This document shows, one piece after another, positions 49,405 through 58,922 of a DNA stretch of 64,000 nt. This DNA is from Syncephalis fuscata (lineage: Eukaryota > Zoopagomycota > Zoopagomycetes > Zoopagales > Piptocephalidaceae), in contig JAHLTZ010000030.1 of assembly GCA_025786725.1 (NCBI GenBank), positions 62,001-126,000 of the forward strand, given 5' to 3'. The notes beneath the pieces were generated by a model. That model made no database searches. It had not been told where the DNA came from and saw nothing but the letters and a program-made list of their open reading frames with translations. The stretch's first letter is position 1; each line of letters opens with the position of its first letter. A program made the translations under genes and the position numbers.

Positions 49405-51734
49405 ATGAACACCTCAAACCAAATAACTCCACCCCGGCTGTTGAAGCCGCTCTTCCTACACCAGTTCGATCTCTCCTATCGCGGATGCAGCTTTTGTTGC
49501 ATCGTCTTCGAATGCTTCGTACAACGAAGATTCGCTTTATGTAAACGTCCCAGCCTGTTGGGATAGTTTAACGAATGAGGAACGCCATGGCGCTGTTGCA
49601 TGGCTTGAAGTGAATGATACAGCACATCAAGGTAAGCTAACGCAATATGAATTATACATGCATCTAAATATTAATTACTTAGAATTCATCTTGATGAACG
49701 ATCAAGAATTTACTGTTGGGGCAAGCCAACAGTGGTAAGTGACAAGAATATACACGATGTTAAGCTAACCACATAATGTACATTAAATAGTAACTGTCAG
49801 GTAACTGAGGATGAAATGCCTCAGTTATGCTTCAAGGTGCTAGTTGTAAGTATAGTATATACTCCAGTAGACTGATACTAACTAGGATGCAACATAGAAT
49901 AACGGCATTATTAGCTGCACAGTAAGTCAATAGCTGTTTAGTGTTTTATTACTAACCATTGATTTAGAATATTGCATGGGCAGTCTTAAAAGTTAGTTTT
50001 AAATTAGCATTAATAATGAAGTTGCTAACATTGTTTTTAGTCAACGGTGTCCATGTCGACTATGAAGAAAAAAGAGGTTTTAATGAAGACTGCTTCATCC
50101 GCGTGCCTGGGCTTGAAGGTAATTAACAAATGTTTACTATTATTATAACTTCTAATCATGCATTATAGCGTCGTTCAGTATTTGCCTCATTGAGCGCACC
50201 ACGCCTCTGGAGATGGAAGCTCTACAGAGTATAACCAGGTAAGTTACAAATACAGCTAACCACTATTAATATAACACATTATTATGATGATAGAGTCTCT
50301 TCCAAGAAACTATCATTACTGAAAAAAGACTTGGAAGGTAAGTATTTATATACAAAACAATAACTGGCTAACAAATTATTTATGACAGAGGCGCATATGG
50401 GCTGGTACGCCTGGGATTTAACCGCGTTACGCGTCAACGCGTCGCAGTTAAGATTTCAACACAAGGCTGTGATTTTAGCAGCTTTGCAAATGAAGTCCGC
50501 GCTCTAAATGAAGTAAAAGATCATTCTTGCTTCACTGAGCTATTTGATATGGGGATTACTTCCGCCAACACGTACATAAGCATCGAGTATGCTGCGGGTG
50601 GCGATTTAAAGGCATATAATAATCGCCATTTCCCAATTCCAGAGATGGAATTAAAACATATCTTTAAACAGCTGTTCGAAGGTGCCGAAGTAAGTACTAT
50701 TATAGTTTAATTATTACAACGCTAACATTCTATTAGTTCATGCACAGCAGGGCATCGTACATCGAGGTAAGTATATTTATTTCTTTAACATTACAATAGT
50801 TAATTATTGCTATTATTTAATTAGATATTAAGGTAATTAATTAATTGATTTAATATTAAGCATCTTTACTAACAATAAACTAGCCCGGTAATATCCTAGT
50901 ATTTAGCCATCGTCTATATCCCAAAGTCGTCTACACTGACTTTGGGATGGCTTATGATGTAGGTCTTCTCCCGCGGTCCAGTTGCTGTGGCACTATTCCA
51001 TACATGGCGCCTGAAGCGTCATTGTGGTCTAGCGAGCGGTTATCCCTGCTAGAGCGTGCGGAAGACAACACCGAGGTATACCACCGGTTGACCTCTCCAC
51101 CATTAAGTGTCAATGGGTATGGCACGCCCATTGACATGTGGAGTTTAGGAGCTATGCTCTACTACATCATATGGGGTAAGTACAAGCAGAAACAAAAATA
51201 TTCTACTAACTATTCTACCACAATAGATGAGTTTCCATATGGTGCGCCGAATACGATATTTAATTATATTGAAAATATATTAAATAATCAACTTGACCTT
51301 GAGCAAGTGATCACTCAAGCCAGCAACGAAGGTAAGTTGAATATTTATTTATTGAAAATAGCTAACATTGCACAGTGGTCGAGTTAGTGACGCAATTGCT
51401 AGCCATTGACAGCAATGCGCGCTATACGGCCGAACAGGCGCTGCGCTGCTCTTGGTTTGGCGGTCAGCAAGAACAAGTGAGTACAATTGTACCGCTTGAA
51501 GCCGCTTCTTCAAACCAGGAAGAAGTAGCGGCATTGGCAACATCGGCAACATCGGCAACAACTACATCAACACAAGCACCAATAGCACCGGCAGCAACGA
51601 AGCAACATCTAACTCCCAAGCGTTTGGGGCGACGCAAGTTAAAGCGCCGGTGCTATTCAAAATATAAGACGCAAGGTGTAGCCAAGCGGGTGCAACCTTT
51701 CCGCAAGTGCCGCTTCAACAAAAAGGCATTTTAG
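49405..51734 (+). CDS. FHA-domain Ser/Thr kinase, Rad53/Chk2 type
   Basis: A DNA-damage-checkpoint-type kinase by architecture. At least 12 exons. A Ser/Ala-rich N-terminus whose frame shifts twice is followed by WDSLTNEERHGAVAWLEV. A small FHA-like domain comes next (EFILMNDQEFTVGASQQC...GIISCT|VNGVHVDYEE). Where FHA domains have GR..S it reads GAS, so phosphothreonine binding is in doubt. The kinase domain has EGAYGLVRLG (Gly loop), RVAVKIS (Lys), SFANEVRAL (helix C Glu), HRDIKPGNIL across an 8-nt exon, DFGMAYDV, GTIPYMAPEA and DMWSLGAMLYYIIW. The tail is Ala/Ser/Thr-rich, then Arg/Lys-rich (RRKLKRRCYSKYK), nuclear-signal-like. A frame break near 50750 sits in a GGG run just before HRD. The N-terminal start is uncertain. 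Confidence 0.82.
50825..50832 (+). other. 8-nt microexon in the kinase catalytic loop
   Basis: ATTAG|ATATTAAG|GTAATT. With the G ending the previous exon it supplies Asp-Ile-Lys of HRDIK. The next exon (from 50884) continues PGNIL. The flanking introns are 58 and 51 nt. Confidence 0.88.
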
Positions 51735-51829
51735 TCAAAAGGTAAGTAAGCACTAACAATTATACAAGTCATAACACTAACCATCTTATATACTTAGCTG
51801 CTTTACATCATTTGTCCATTCATTGCTTA

Positions 51830-52570
51830 TATGTTATCAATAAATATTGTAAATATGTTTTATTTAGTATATAAACTATTGTTCTATCTTCTATAATGCG
51901 GTGAGAATTGGCATGTTTCATTTTAATGATGTTGGTGTCAAATGACTTTTATTCTTTTAATACATTCGCTATTATACTGAAACTATATTCTATGATAATG
52001 AGTGTTTTTTGGGTGTGAATGACTTTTTGTTATATTTTATTATATTTGTTAGTATACTGAAACTACGTTCTATGATAATGAGTAGTTTGGTGTCAAATGA
52101 CTTTTATTCTTAATGCATTTATTCATTTACTATTAATCTGTTCTATGATGTACTGACATGTTGGGTAGATTGACTATTATTATTTACACTTCATTTATTA
52201 ATCAATTAAACTCGACTGTTTATAAATATTGACTGACAGGCTCACATCTCACAATCTACGTCATCACATTTCCTTTCTCTTTCTTCACACTTGACAGCAT
52301 ATATCCATTGCATATACTTGTACACTCCATATATACCATCTAAATAGTGTCAGTAGTTGACTGACTACTAGTTATGTACAAACACTATTTACACTATGTT
52401 CTTGCATTGCTTTTTGTAATCTAACCTTTTTTTACAAATCATCACCATTACTCCGATCATTGCTTTTGGTAACTTTATTGACATAGTAAATACACCTCTA
52501 GATTGTTTTTAAGTTACGTTGAACATATACTGTAAAATCTCGTTGTATGCTTTGTTTATGCTATGGATCG
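51830..52570 (+). repeat. Long dispersed repeat, inverse copy of 1690-2560
   Basis: See 1690-2560. At 51890-52110 this copy shows at least three tandem ~70-120-bp units. Each unit has a GGTGTSAATGACTTTTATTCTT-like block and an ACTGAAACTAYRTTCTATGATAATGAG block. Confidence 0.85.
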
Positions 52571-53199
52571 CAATTACAGATCATCTGCTGCAGCTTTGCA
52601 ATCTTAAAAGTGGCAACGCAATCTGTTACTACAGAGAGACTAAAATTTGCTGTTAACATGACCTGCAATGACAATCCATGGTAAGCTAAAAAATACAGTG
52701 ATTTTGGCAGCATATATACTGTATGCTATACTAAATTAATAACTGCCAAAACTTTAAAGTGCATACAGGCTATATGCAATACCAAACTCATAACTGTTAA
52801 TATCTTGATACTATAATTATACTGTTATAACAATATGATGAAAAATGCGCTATATGATTGGAAAACATGCTACATGTGAATAATTGCATGATATTTATAT
52901 TAAATATCAGTACTAATTACTAACATCAAACGGCTATTACGAATATGACGACTAAATATTTGCTAGCTGTAGAGGTATGGATGTTTAAATAAGCTGATAA
53001 TATAGCTTTGAAAATAAAATAATAGAGAGCATTCAGATTTATTACTAGTTATGTTTGTTATAAAATGATAGGCTTATTTAGTATCAATAAAGTCCATATT
53101 GATTTCTAGTTCCATACAAATTATTTGGCTTATCATAATAGTTTACATGTCACACTGTATAGATATAGATATAAATTATATTGAATTTAAGATAAATGA
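52571..53199. other. Intergenic, AT-rich, nothing recognised
   Basis: Similarity to the 1.7-kb repeat stops near 52570. The rest is the 3' flank of the WD40 gene. Confidence 0.5.
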
Positions 53200-54695
53200 T
53201 TAGATTATAGTGTAAATGGCCACTACACCATCATCTTTTGCATGTTCAGCCACACCACTGACAATAATATCAGCTTGATCAAATGAATTAGTAGTAGTAA
53301 GCCAATTAATCTTGGCAAATGGCTCTGCTTTCCGTTTAGCAAGTGGAGCAGTAGGTGAAGCATCTTTAGTTGACCAAATGGCCAACTGTCCATCATTGCC
53401 GCCTGATATCAATACATCAGGTGTATACTTGGCAAATTCACTAAAATGTCAAATAAATAAATAGTAATAATAGTAGTGGTAGTAATAATGGTATACTTAC
53501 ACACATGCTACGGCAGAACAGTGCCCATTATATCGTTGTCGTAATTGCCATTGCTTATTACGCATAGATTGCCATACTAATACATCACCGGTACCAACAC
53601 CTGCCGCAAGTAATTGACCGTCCATACTAGTAGCTACTGTATGAGCAAGTGGTGGATTGACTAGTTGGGTGGTTGACTTGTTTTCTTCTACTTCGTTTGA
53701 TGCACTTAATTCAGTATCTAATAGCATTGTTTATTAACCAATCAGATATTTAAATAAAGGCTCTTACTCATATCAAACACGGTACTTGGACTGCCCCGTG
53801 TAATATCCCATACAATAACTTGGTTATCAAGACCCGCAGAAATGACTATAAAATAATTAATACAACGAATCTAATCTGTAAATACTTACCTTCATATGGT
53901 GCTTTGGGTCTAAAAGTTACACCTAAACAAATCTAATTTTATTACTATTATGTTATTACATCTAATTGTAATTACTTACATTTTTATGAACTGATCTCAT
54001 TTGTTTATATGGTCGTTGTGATTGAATGTCAAATACTCGAACATCACCGTTGTCATCAGCAGTGGCCATAAATCGGCCCTTTTGATCAATAACAATCTAT
54101 TTATGTGTATATAGTTAGTATTTATCTTTATTATTATTATTAAAATTGGCTTACTTGATTGATTTCATCTTTACTAAAATCTAGTATGTTTTTACTTTCA
54201 GTAATAACCATACTAGCATTTCTCAAATCAAATGTGTGTACCTTGTTTATTTATCAATAAATAGCAAATGATAGGAGTGGTAACTTACTTTATTGCCAGA
54301 TGCAGCATAAATAATATGGGCATCGGTTGGCGAGAAGCACACGCTTGTTACCTATAGGCGGTTAGTATATTGCTAATTGCATGGTTATAACAGTACCTCA
54401 GCATCAAATGCTCGTATTCCTGTCATACTCGGCCTTCTCTTACATCCCAAAGACGACAAGTAGCATCCTCTGAACAGTAAATAACAACAACAAAATAATA
54501 AATATTGTATACGTAAAGTAATGGCTTGGCTAGTTACCTGAACCAGTGGCTAATAATGGCGTACTTGACAGTTGTCTTGCTGTAATGCCAATGACAGTAC
54601 TGGCTTCTTATGGCCACGCAATAAACGAGTAGGTATCTATGAGACAGATATAATACTGGTGTCTATTATTCTATAAACGACCTTTAACTTACCAT
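53200..54695 (-). CDS. WD40-repeat protein, WDR53-like
   Basis: About 9 short exons. The first coding exon is only the ATG, followed at once by GTAAGT. The second starts IPTRLLRGHKKPVL. WD-type blades are spread over exons: ATCRLWDVRE, CFSPTDAHIIYAASGNK, a block near 54.0-54.1 kb, HTVATSMDGQLLAAGVGTGDVLVW, and YTPDVLISGGNDGQLAIW. The pair QLVNPPLAHTVA and the late KRKAE...FAKINWL segment match WDR53, a candidate CUL4-DDB1 substrate receptor in animals. The tail is VVAIYTII. Two single-base losses break the frame, near 54599 (LRGHKKPVL...ITARQLSS) and near 54437 (VREG...SMTGIRAF). The gene is divergent from the zinc-finger gene, with only 51 bp between the two ATGs. Confidence 0.78.
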
Positions 54696-54746
54696 GACCA
54701 GTGATAAAAAAACAAAATAAAAATCATTTATTCTTTTCTATTTTCA

Positions 54747-56796
54747 ATGGATAATACAATTCCACTTGGCAAATTACCTGCCACTGTTCAAAGTGACATT
54801 GACTGTAAGTAATTGGCAGTAATATAGAAGGTCATTGTCTAAGTTGCTATTGAACTTAGTGTTTGGTGCACCGGTACTTGGAACAGACCATACACTTGCG
54901 GTAGAGTTATCGACTGCTACTTCTCAGTTGTCTTCACCTTCACCTTCGCTGTCGTCGTCACGTCTCCAGACCAACAAACCAAACGACAGTAGTCTTGGAA
55001 CAGAGACACAGCGGCTGTATTGTATAATATGTAAAAAGTCGTTTGCTACCGATGCTACATGGCAGGCACATCTTCGTTCAACTAAGCACATTAACGCGGC
55101 CAAGTCACAGCATCAACGAGCAGCACCAGCACAGAAAAGTACCCGTAAATCGGGTAAGTGTTTCAAATGTATATTATTTAATTTTAATAAAATGTTGTTG
55201 ATAGCCAGTAATAATAGTAATAGTAGTAGTAATATAATTGATAAAAAGGAAACGACTGCGGCCATCACAGGTAAACTATCGATGAATTTGTTGTTATAAT
55301 TTTAATCATTGGCTATTATTAGAAATACTTGATAAACGTAAACAAGCTGAGCGTATTGCTAGTACAAAGAAAGATATGGCAGCAACTGTTTATTTCAATA
55401 TTGCTAAAGGTAATTAGCGCAATAAGTTTATATTTAATCATTATATAATGATTAATATGAACATTTAGCACTATGGCAGGCCAATGCTGTTCGTGAAACA
55501 GCCAAAACATTAACAATGCTACATTCATTACTAAACGATTCAACTCTAAACACTAATGCAAAAGAATCAGCGAATGATGGCACCATATCAACGGCTCAGA
55601 CCCGTAAACTTATCGGTTTATCTATGGTGGGCTGATGCGAGTCTATGCCGTATCTGGATACCATAGGGTGGCTATGAATGTGGTATATCGCATTTACAGA
55701 ATATACAGGATTGGAGAAAGATGCAATACACGAACTAGCCGTTGTAAGCATTATATTCACTCGCAACAGCTCCAACTAATACTATAATGATAGGAAATAA
55801 GCGAGCTACCAGTTGATGCTGCACAGGATATGTGTCGTGCATTGGCTAAACAAGCAGTATTACGTAAATCAACGATCCATGTTTAGTTGGATCCAATTAT
55901 TACAGGAAATAGCAATTTATGCCCTGGCTGAAATTAACATACAACAGATTAAGGTAACAATGTTGATGAAACATTAGAAATAGTATTGGCACTTTACATG
56001 CTTGCCGCAGAACTAGGACGACGTGAAAAAAGGTAACATTACCATTACATTATTAATACGCATTCATATTTACTAGTATTATTAGTGAGTTATCGATACG
56101 TATGATGGCACTTTATCAAGCAAGTAAAGTAAGTATTTACCACTATTAATGCTATTTATCTAACAGTGTGTAGATCTACTGCACTTTACTAGCTCATTGG
56201 TATGCTGCCGATGTTTTAATACTGGCGGTAGAATTGGTTGTTAAATCAGCAGATATTAAACTAGTTATTGATAATAACACGACATTATGGCATGCCATTC
56301 TGTCCAGTTTATTAGCGCTATTTCTCGATTTTATTGAATGTGGTAAATATAATTGATGATCAGTCTTGTACCATTTATTAAGCAGCGTATATAATATAGA
56401 GGATCATGTAAGATGTGAGGCATTAGAGCAACTATTTGCACTACCTTGTATTTTAAATGTTCTTTCAAGCGATGATTCAATACAATATGATGATATAAAT
56501 GTAAGTTATCAAATTAATTACAATTCTTCTTAATTAAACGTATTAATGCATCATTAGTATTTAATACAATTAAGTCGGGCACTGCGTTTAAATGACCATG
56601 TCTGGCTATTTACAAATAGTCAATCTGAATGGCATCGTATAGCTAGTGCTGCTAACACGACTGCTCTAATAACATCACATCAACTATTAAGCAGGTTTGA
56701 CTGGTCTTATCACGTCAACAAAGTTATTGGCATCGTATTAAACGAATACTGGAACGATCATTAGGCGTTGACAATACTGAATACCACAACAATTAG
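54747..56796 (+). CDS. Zinc-finger protein (U1/matrin-type C2H2) with helical C-terminal region; frame broken
   Basis: Starts MDNTIPLGKLPATVQSDID. After a probable 39-nt intron it continues LLLNLVFGAPVLGTDH. A Ser/Pro-rich stretch precedes RLYCIICKKSFATDATWQAHLRS...KHI, a C2H2 finger with the long HL..KKH spacing typical of RNA-binding U1-like fingers. Lys-rich helix EILDKRKQAERIASTKKDM and ALWQANAVRETAKTLTMLHSLL follow. Around 55630-55720 the frame must shift at least twice. Later exons encode helical segments (ELPVDAAQDMCRALAKQAVL, EIAIYALAEINIQQI, HVRCEALEQLFALP, SRQQSYWHRIKRILERSLG) resembling alpha-helical repeats. It may be two genes. Function not recognised. Confidence 0.5.
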
Positions 56797-57198
56797 ACTC
56801 ATTGTTATAATCCTTTACACTTATACATTACACATTAACATTAAATAGCTTAAAACGCACACTTTTTTGGATTTTCAAATAATAAACGAAATTACACGAT
56901 ACAATAGTAGACACGTGTAATGAAGAGACAGCGGATAACAATGGAGTATTGATTGTGTACCATTATAGTGTAAGACAATGCAAACACTAGCACAAAAGAG
57001 GTCGAAAACCCGTAGCGAACACTATAATAAAGTAGGATGTTGGGATAAAGAAGTTTGAAACACTAGTGAGTAGTGGGGATGATGATAAAGGTGGTGAAAA
57101 TGTGTTAAAGATTCAATCATTAAGCTAACTAATTAACTAGTTAATTAATATAGCTGTAAAGAGACCATCTCTTAATACGCCAACTAATAATAGCTTGC
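56797..57198. other. Convergent intergenic region
   Basis: 3' flanks of the zinc-finger gene and CPA1. Nothing else seen. Confidence 0.5.
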
Positions 57199-58545
57199 TT
57201 AAGCGGTAGCGCTGACTGGTTGAGCAACACGCTGTGGCACTTCTAGACCGGACCAGACATTGATACCTTCGCGCTTCAATTTCTCGGCACGCACGGTAGC
57301 GAGGAAGTCGCCGAAAAGATATTCAGTATCCATGGGTCCGCCCTTAGCTTCTGGATGGAATTGCACAGAGCTAAAAAGGCCACTTTCGTGCCAAATGCCT
57401 TCGTTGCTGCCATCGTTAGCATTGACAAAGTAACGGTGCCAGCCAGATGGCATCTTTTCGTCGCATAGAGCATAGCCGTGGTTCTGCGAGGTAATGACAC
57501 AACGTCCATCGCGGGTATTGACGACCGGCTGGTTATGGCCACGGTTACCGAATGGCAACTTCTTGACCGGTAGACCAGCCGCCAAACCAAGCAATTGGTT
57601 ACCCATGCAAATACCAAAGATTGGTCGTTGGTAAGTGTGCAATGTAGTCTTTAGATTGTCGATGGCCTCGGTAGCCTTTTCAGGATTGCCTGGTCCGTTG
57701 GAGATGAACAGGCCGTCGTATTGCTGAGCAACTGCGTTGAAGTTGTAGTTCCATGGCAGAACAGTAACACATGCGCCGCGTTTAACCAACGAGCGAATAA
57801 TGTTCTGTTTGACACCACAGTCAAGCAAGGCAATCTTAACGTCGCCTTCAGCGTTGTAAACGACTGGCTGTTTAACAGATACCTTGGCTACAAGGTTATC
57901 AGCATTTGGATCGGCCCATTGAATTTGCTCAGTAGTCATCTTGACATCGGATTCACCAACGGCAAGTTGGCCAAGTGTAGAACCTTGATCACGTAGCAAG
58001 TGAACGAGTGCACGTGTATCGACACCAGTAATGGCTGGCACGTCATTACGGGCACACCAGCTGGCCAACGACTCAACAGCATTCCAGTGCGAGTAACGTT
58101 GGGCATAATCGCCAACAACAATACCGCTAACTTGCACGTTTTCTGACTCAAAGTGCTTCAACAAGCCAAATGAATCACGAACAAGTCCTGGAACACCGTA
58201 GTTACCGATGAGCGGTTGTGTGAAAACAAGGATTTGACCGCTGTAAGATGGATCAGTCATTGACTCGGGATAGCCAACCAACGAGGTGGTGAAAACGGCC
58301 TCACCGTTAACGCTGCGAGCTGCGCCAAACGACTCGCCATGGAAGACTTGGCCAGTCTTAAGCTGCAAGGCAGCTGGTACATTTTGGCCGGCTGTCTCGT
58401 TAGCAAGTGTAGAGCCCACCTGCTTGCCATGGAGTGGCGAATCAGCAACAGTGGCTAGACCTCGAGTAGCAATACGGGCGGTGGTTGATGAACGAGCAAG
58501 TCGTAGAGCATTGGCAAACAAAACAGATTTGTTAATAAGCGACAT
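57199..58545 (-). CDS. CPA1: Carbamoyl-phosphate synthase, arginine-specific, small (glutaminase) subunit
   Basis: Supplies ammonia from glutamine to the large subunit for carbamoyl phosphate in arginine synthesis. A single 448-residue exon. The N-terminus MSLINKSVLFANALRLARSSTTARIATRGLA is a classic mitochondrial presequence. The CPSase small-chain domain (ALQLKTGQVFHGESFGA, TSLVGYPESMTDPSYSGQI, GVDTRALV) is followed by a class I glutamine amidotransferase. That domain has the nucleophile elbow FGICMGNQLLG, TSQNHGYA and the His-Glu pair VQFHPEAKGGPMDTEYLF. All catalytic residues are present. It is GC-richer than its surroundings, suggesting high expression. The mRNA leader carries an arginine-attenuator-type upstream ORF (58922-58734, spliced), so translation is probably repressed by arginine. 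Confidence 0.97.
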   Translation of the reverse strand: MSLINKSVLFANALRLARSSTTARIATRGLATVADSPLHGKQVGSTLANETAGQNVPAALQLKTGQVFHGESFGAARSVNGEAVFTTSLVGYPESMTDPSYSGQILVFTQPLIGNYGVPGLVRDSFGLLKHFESENVQVSGIVVGDYAQRYSHWNAVESLASWCARNDVPAITGVDTRALVHLLRDQGSTLGQLAVGESDVKMTTEQIQWADPNADNLVAKVSVKQPVVYNAEGDVKIALLDCGVKQNIIRSLVKRGACVTVLPWNYNFNAVAQQYDGLFISNGPGNPEKATEAIDNLKTTLHTYQRPIFGICMGNQLLGLAAGLPVKKLPFGNRGHNQPVVNTRDGRCVITSQNHGYALCDEKMPSGWHRYFVNANDGSNEGIWHESGLFSSVQFHPEAKGGPMDTEYLFGDFLATVRAEKLKREGINVWSGLEVPQRVAQPVSATA

Positions 58546-58733
58546 AATTGAATCTTTTTGGAGTTTGGATAAATCAAATGTAGTAAAAGTGTTTCAAATA
58601 ATTCTTTAGCACAACAAGTAAGTGTCGCGCGTAAAATACGGGGTGGTAAAAAGAAGGAAAAAGAGAGAGAAAGTAAAGAGTAGTTCAAGCGTTCAGTAGA
58701 GTGCAATGGTTTATCGAGTACGATTACCAAAGT

Positions 58734-58922
58734 TTAGCAGGAAGGGCCGAAAGTAAAACCGGTAGCCTTCCAAACTATATACAGGAACATGGAAGCAGTA
58801 TTGTAAAGTATGTAGTTAGTTAAAGGTATCTATATAGCGTATATTGCAACGTCATCTTGAGTAAACTTACCGTGATCAGAAATGTAGTCAGAGGAGTTTC
58901 TTTCTTGCGCGTGCGAGTACAT
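58734..58922 (-). CDS. CPA1 leader peptide: arginine attenuator peptide (AAP) homologue, intron-split
   Basis: A 30-residue upstream ORF in two exons (58922-58871 and 58774-58734) joined in phase 1 across a 96-nt intron. The intron has a GTAAGT donor, a TAACTAAC branch motif and a TATAG acceptor. The first exon ends NSSDYISDH and the second begins VWKATG. The joined core SDYISDHVWKA matches DYISDHIWK of yeast CPA1 AAP and DYLSDHLWRA of Neurospora arg-2. In those fungi the nascent peptide stalls ribosomes at its stop codon when arginine is high. The invariant Asp in the core is present. No other ATG lies between the uORF stop and the CPA1 ATG, about 188 nt downstream. Without splicing the peptide core is broken. 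Confidence 0.92.
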
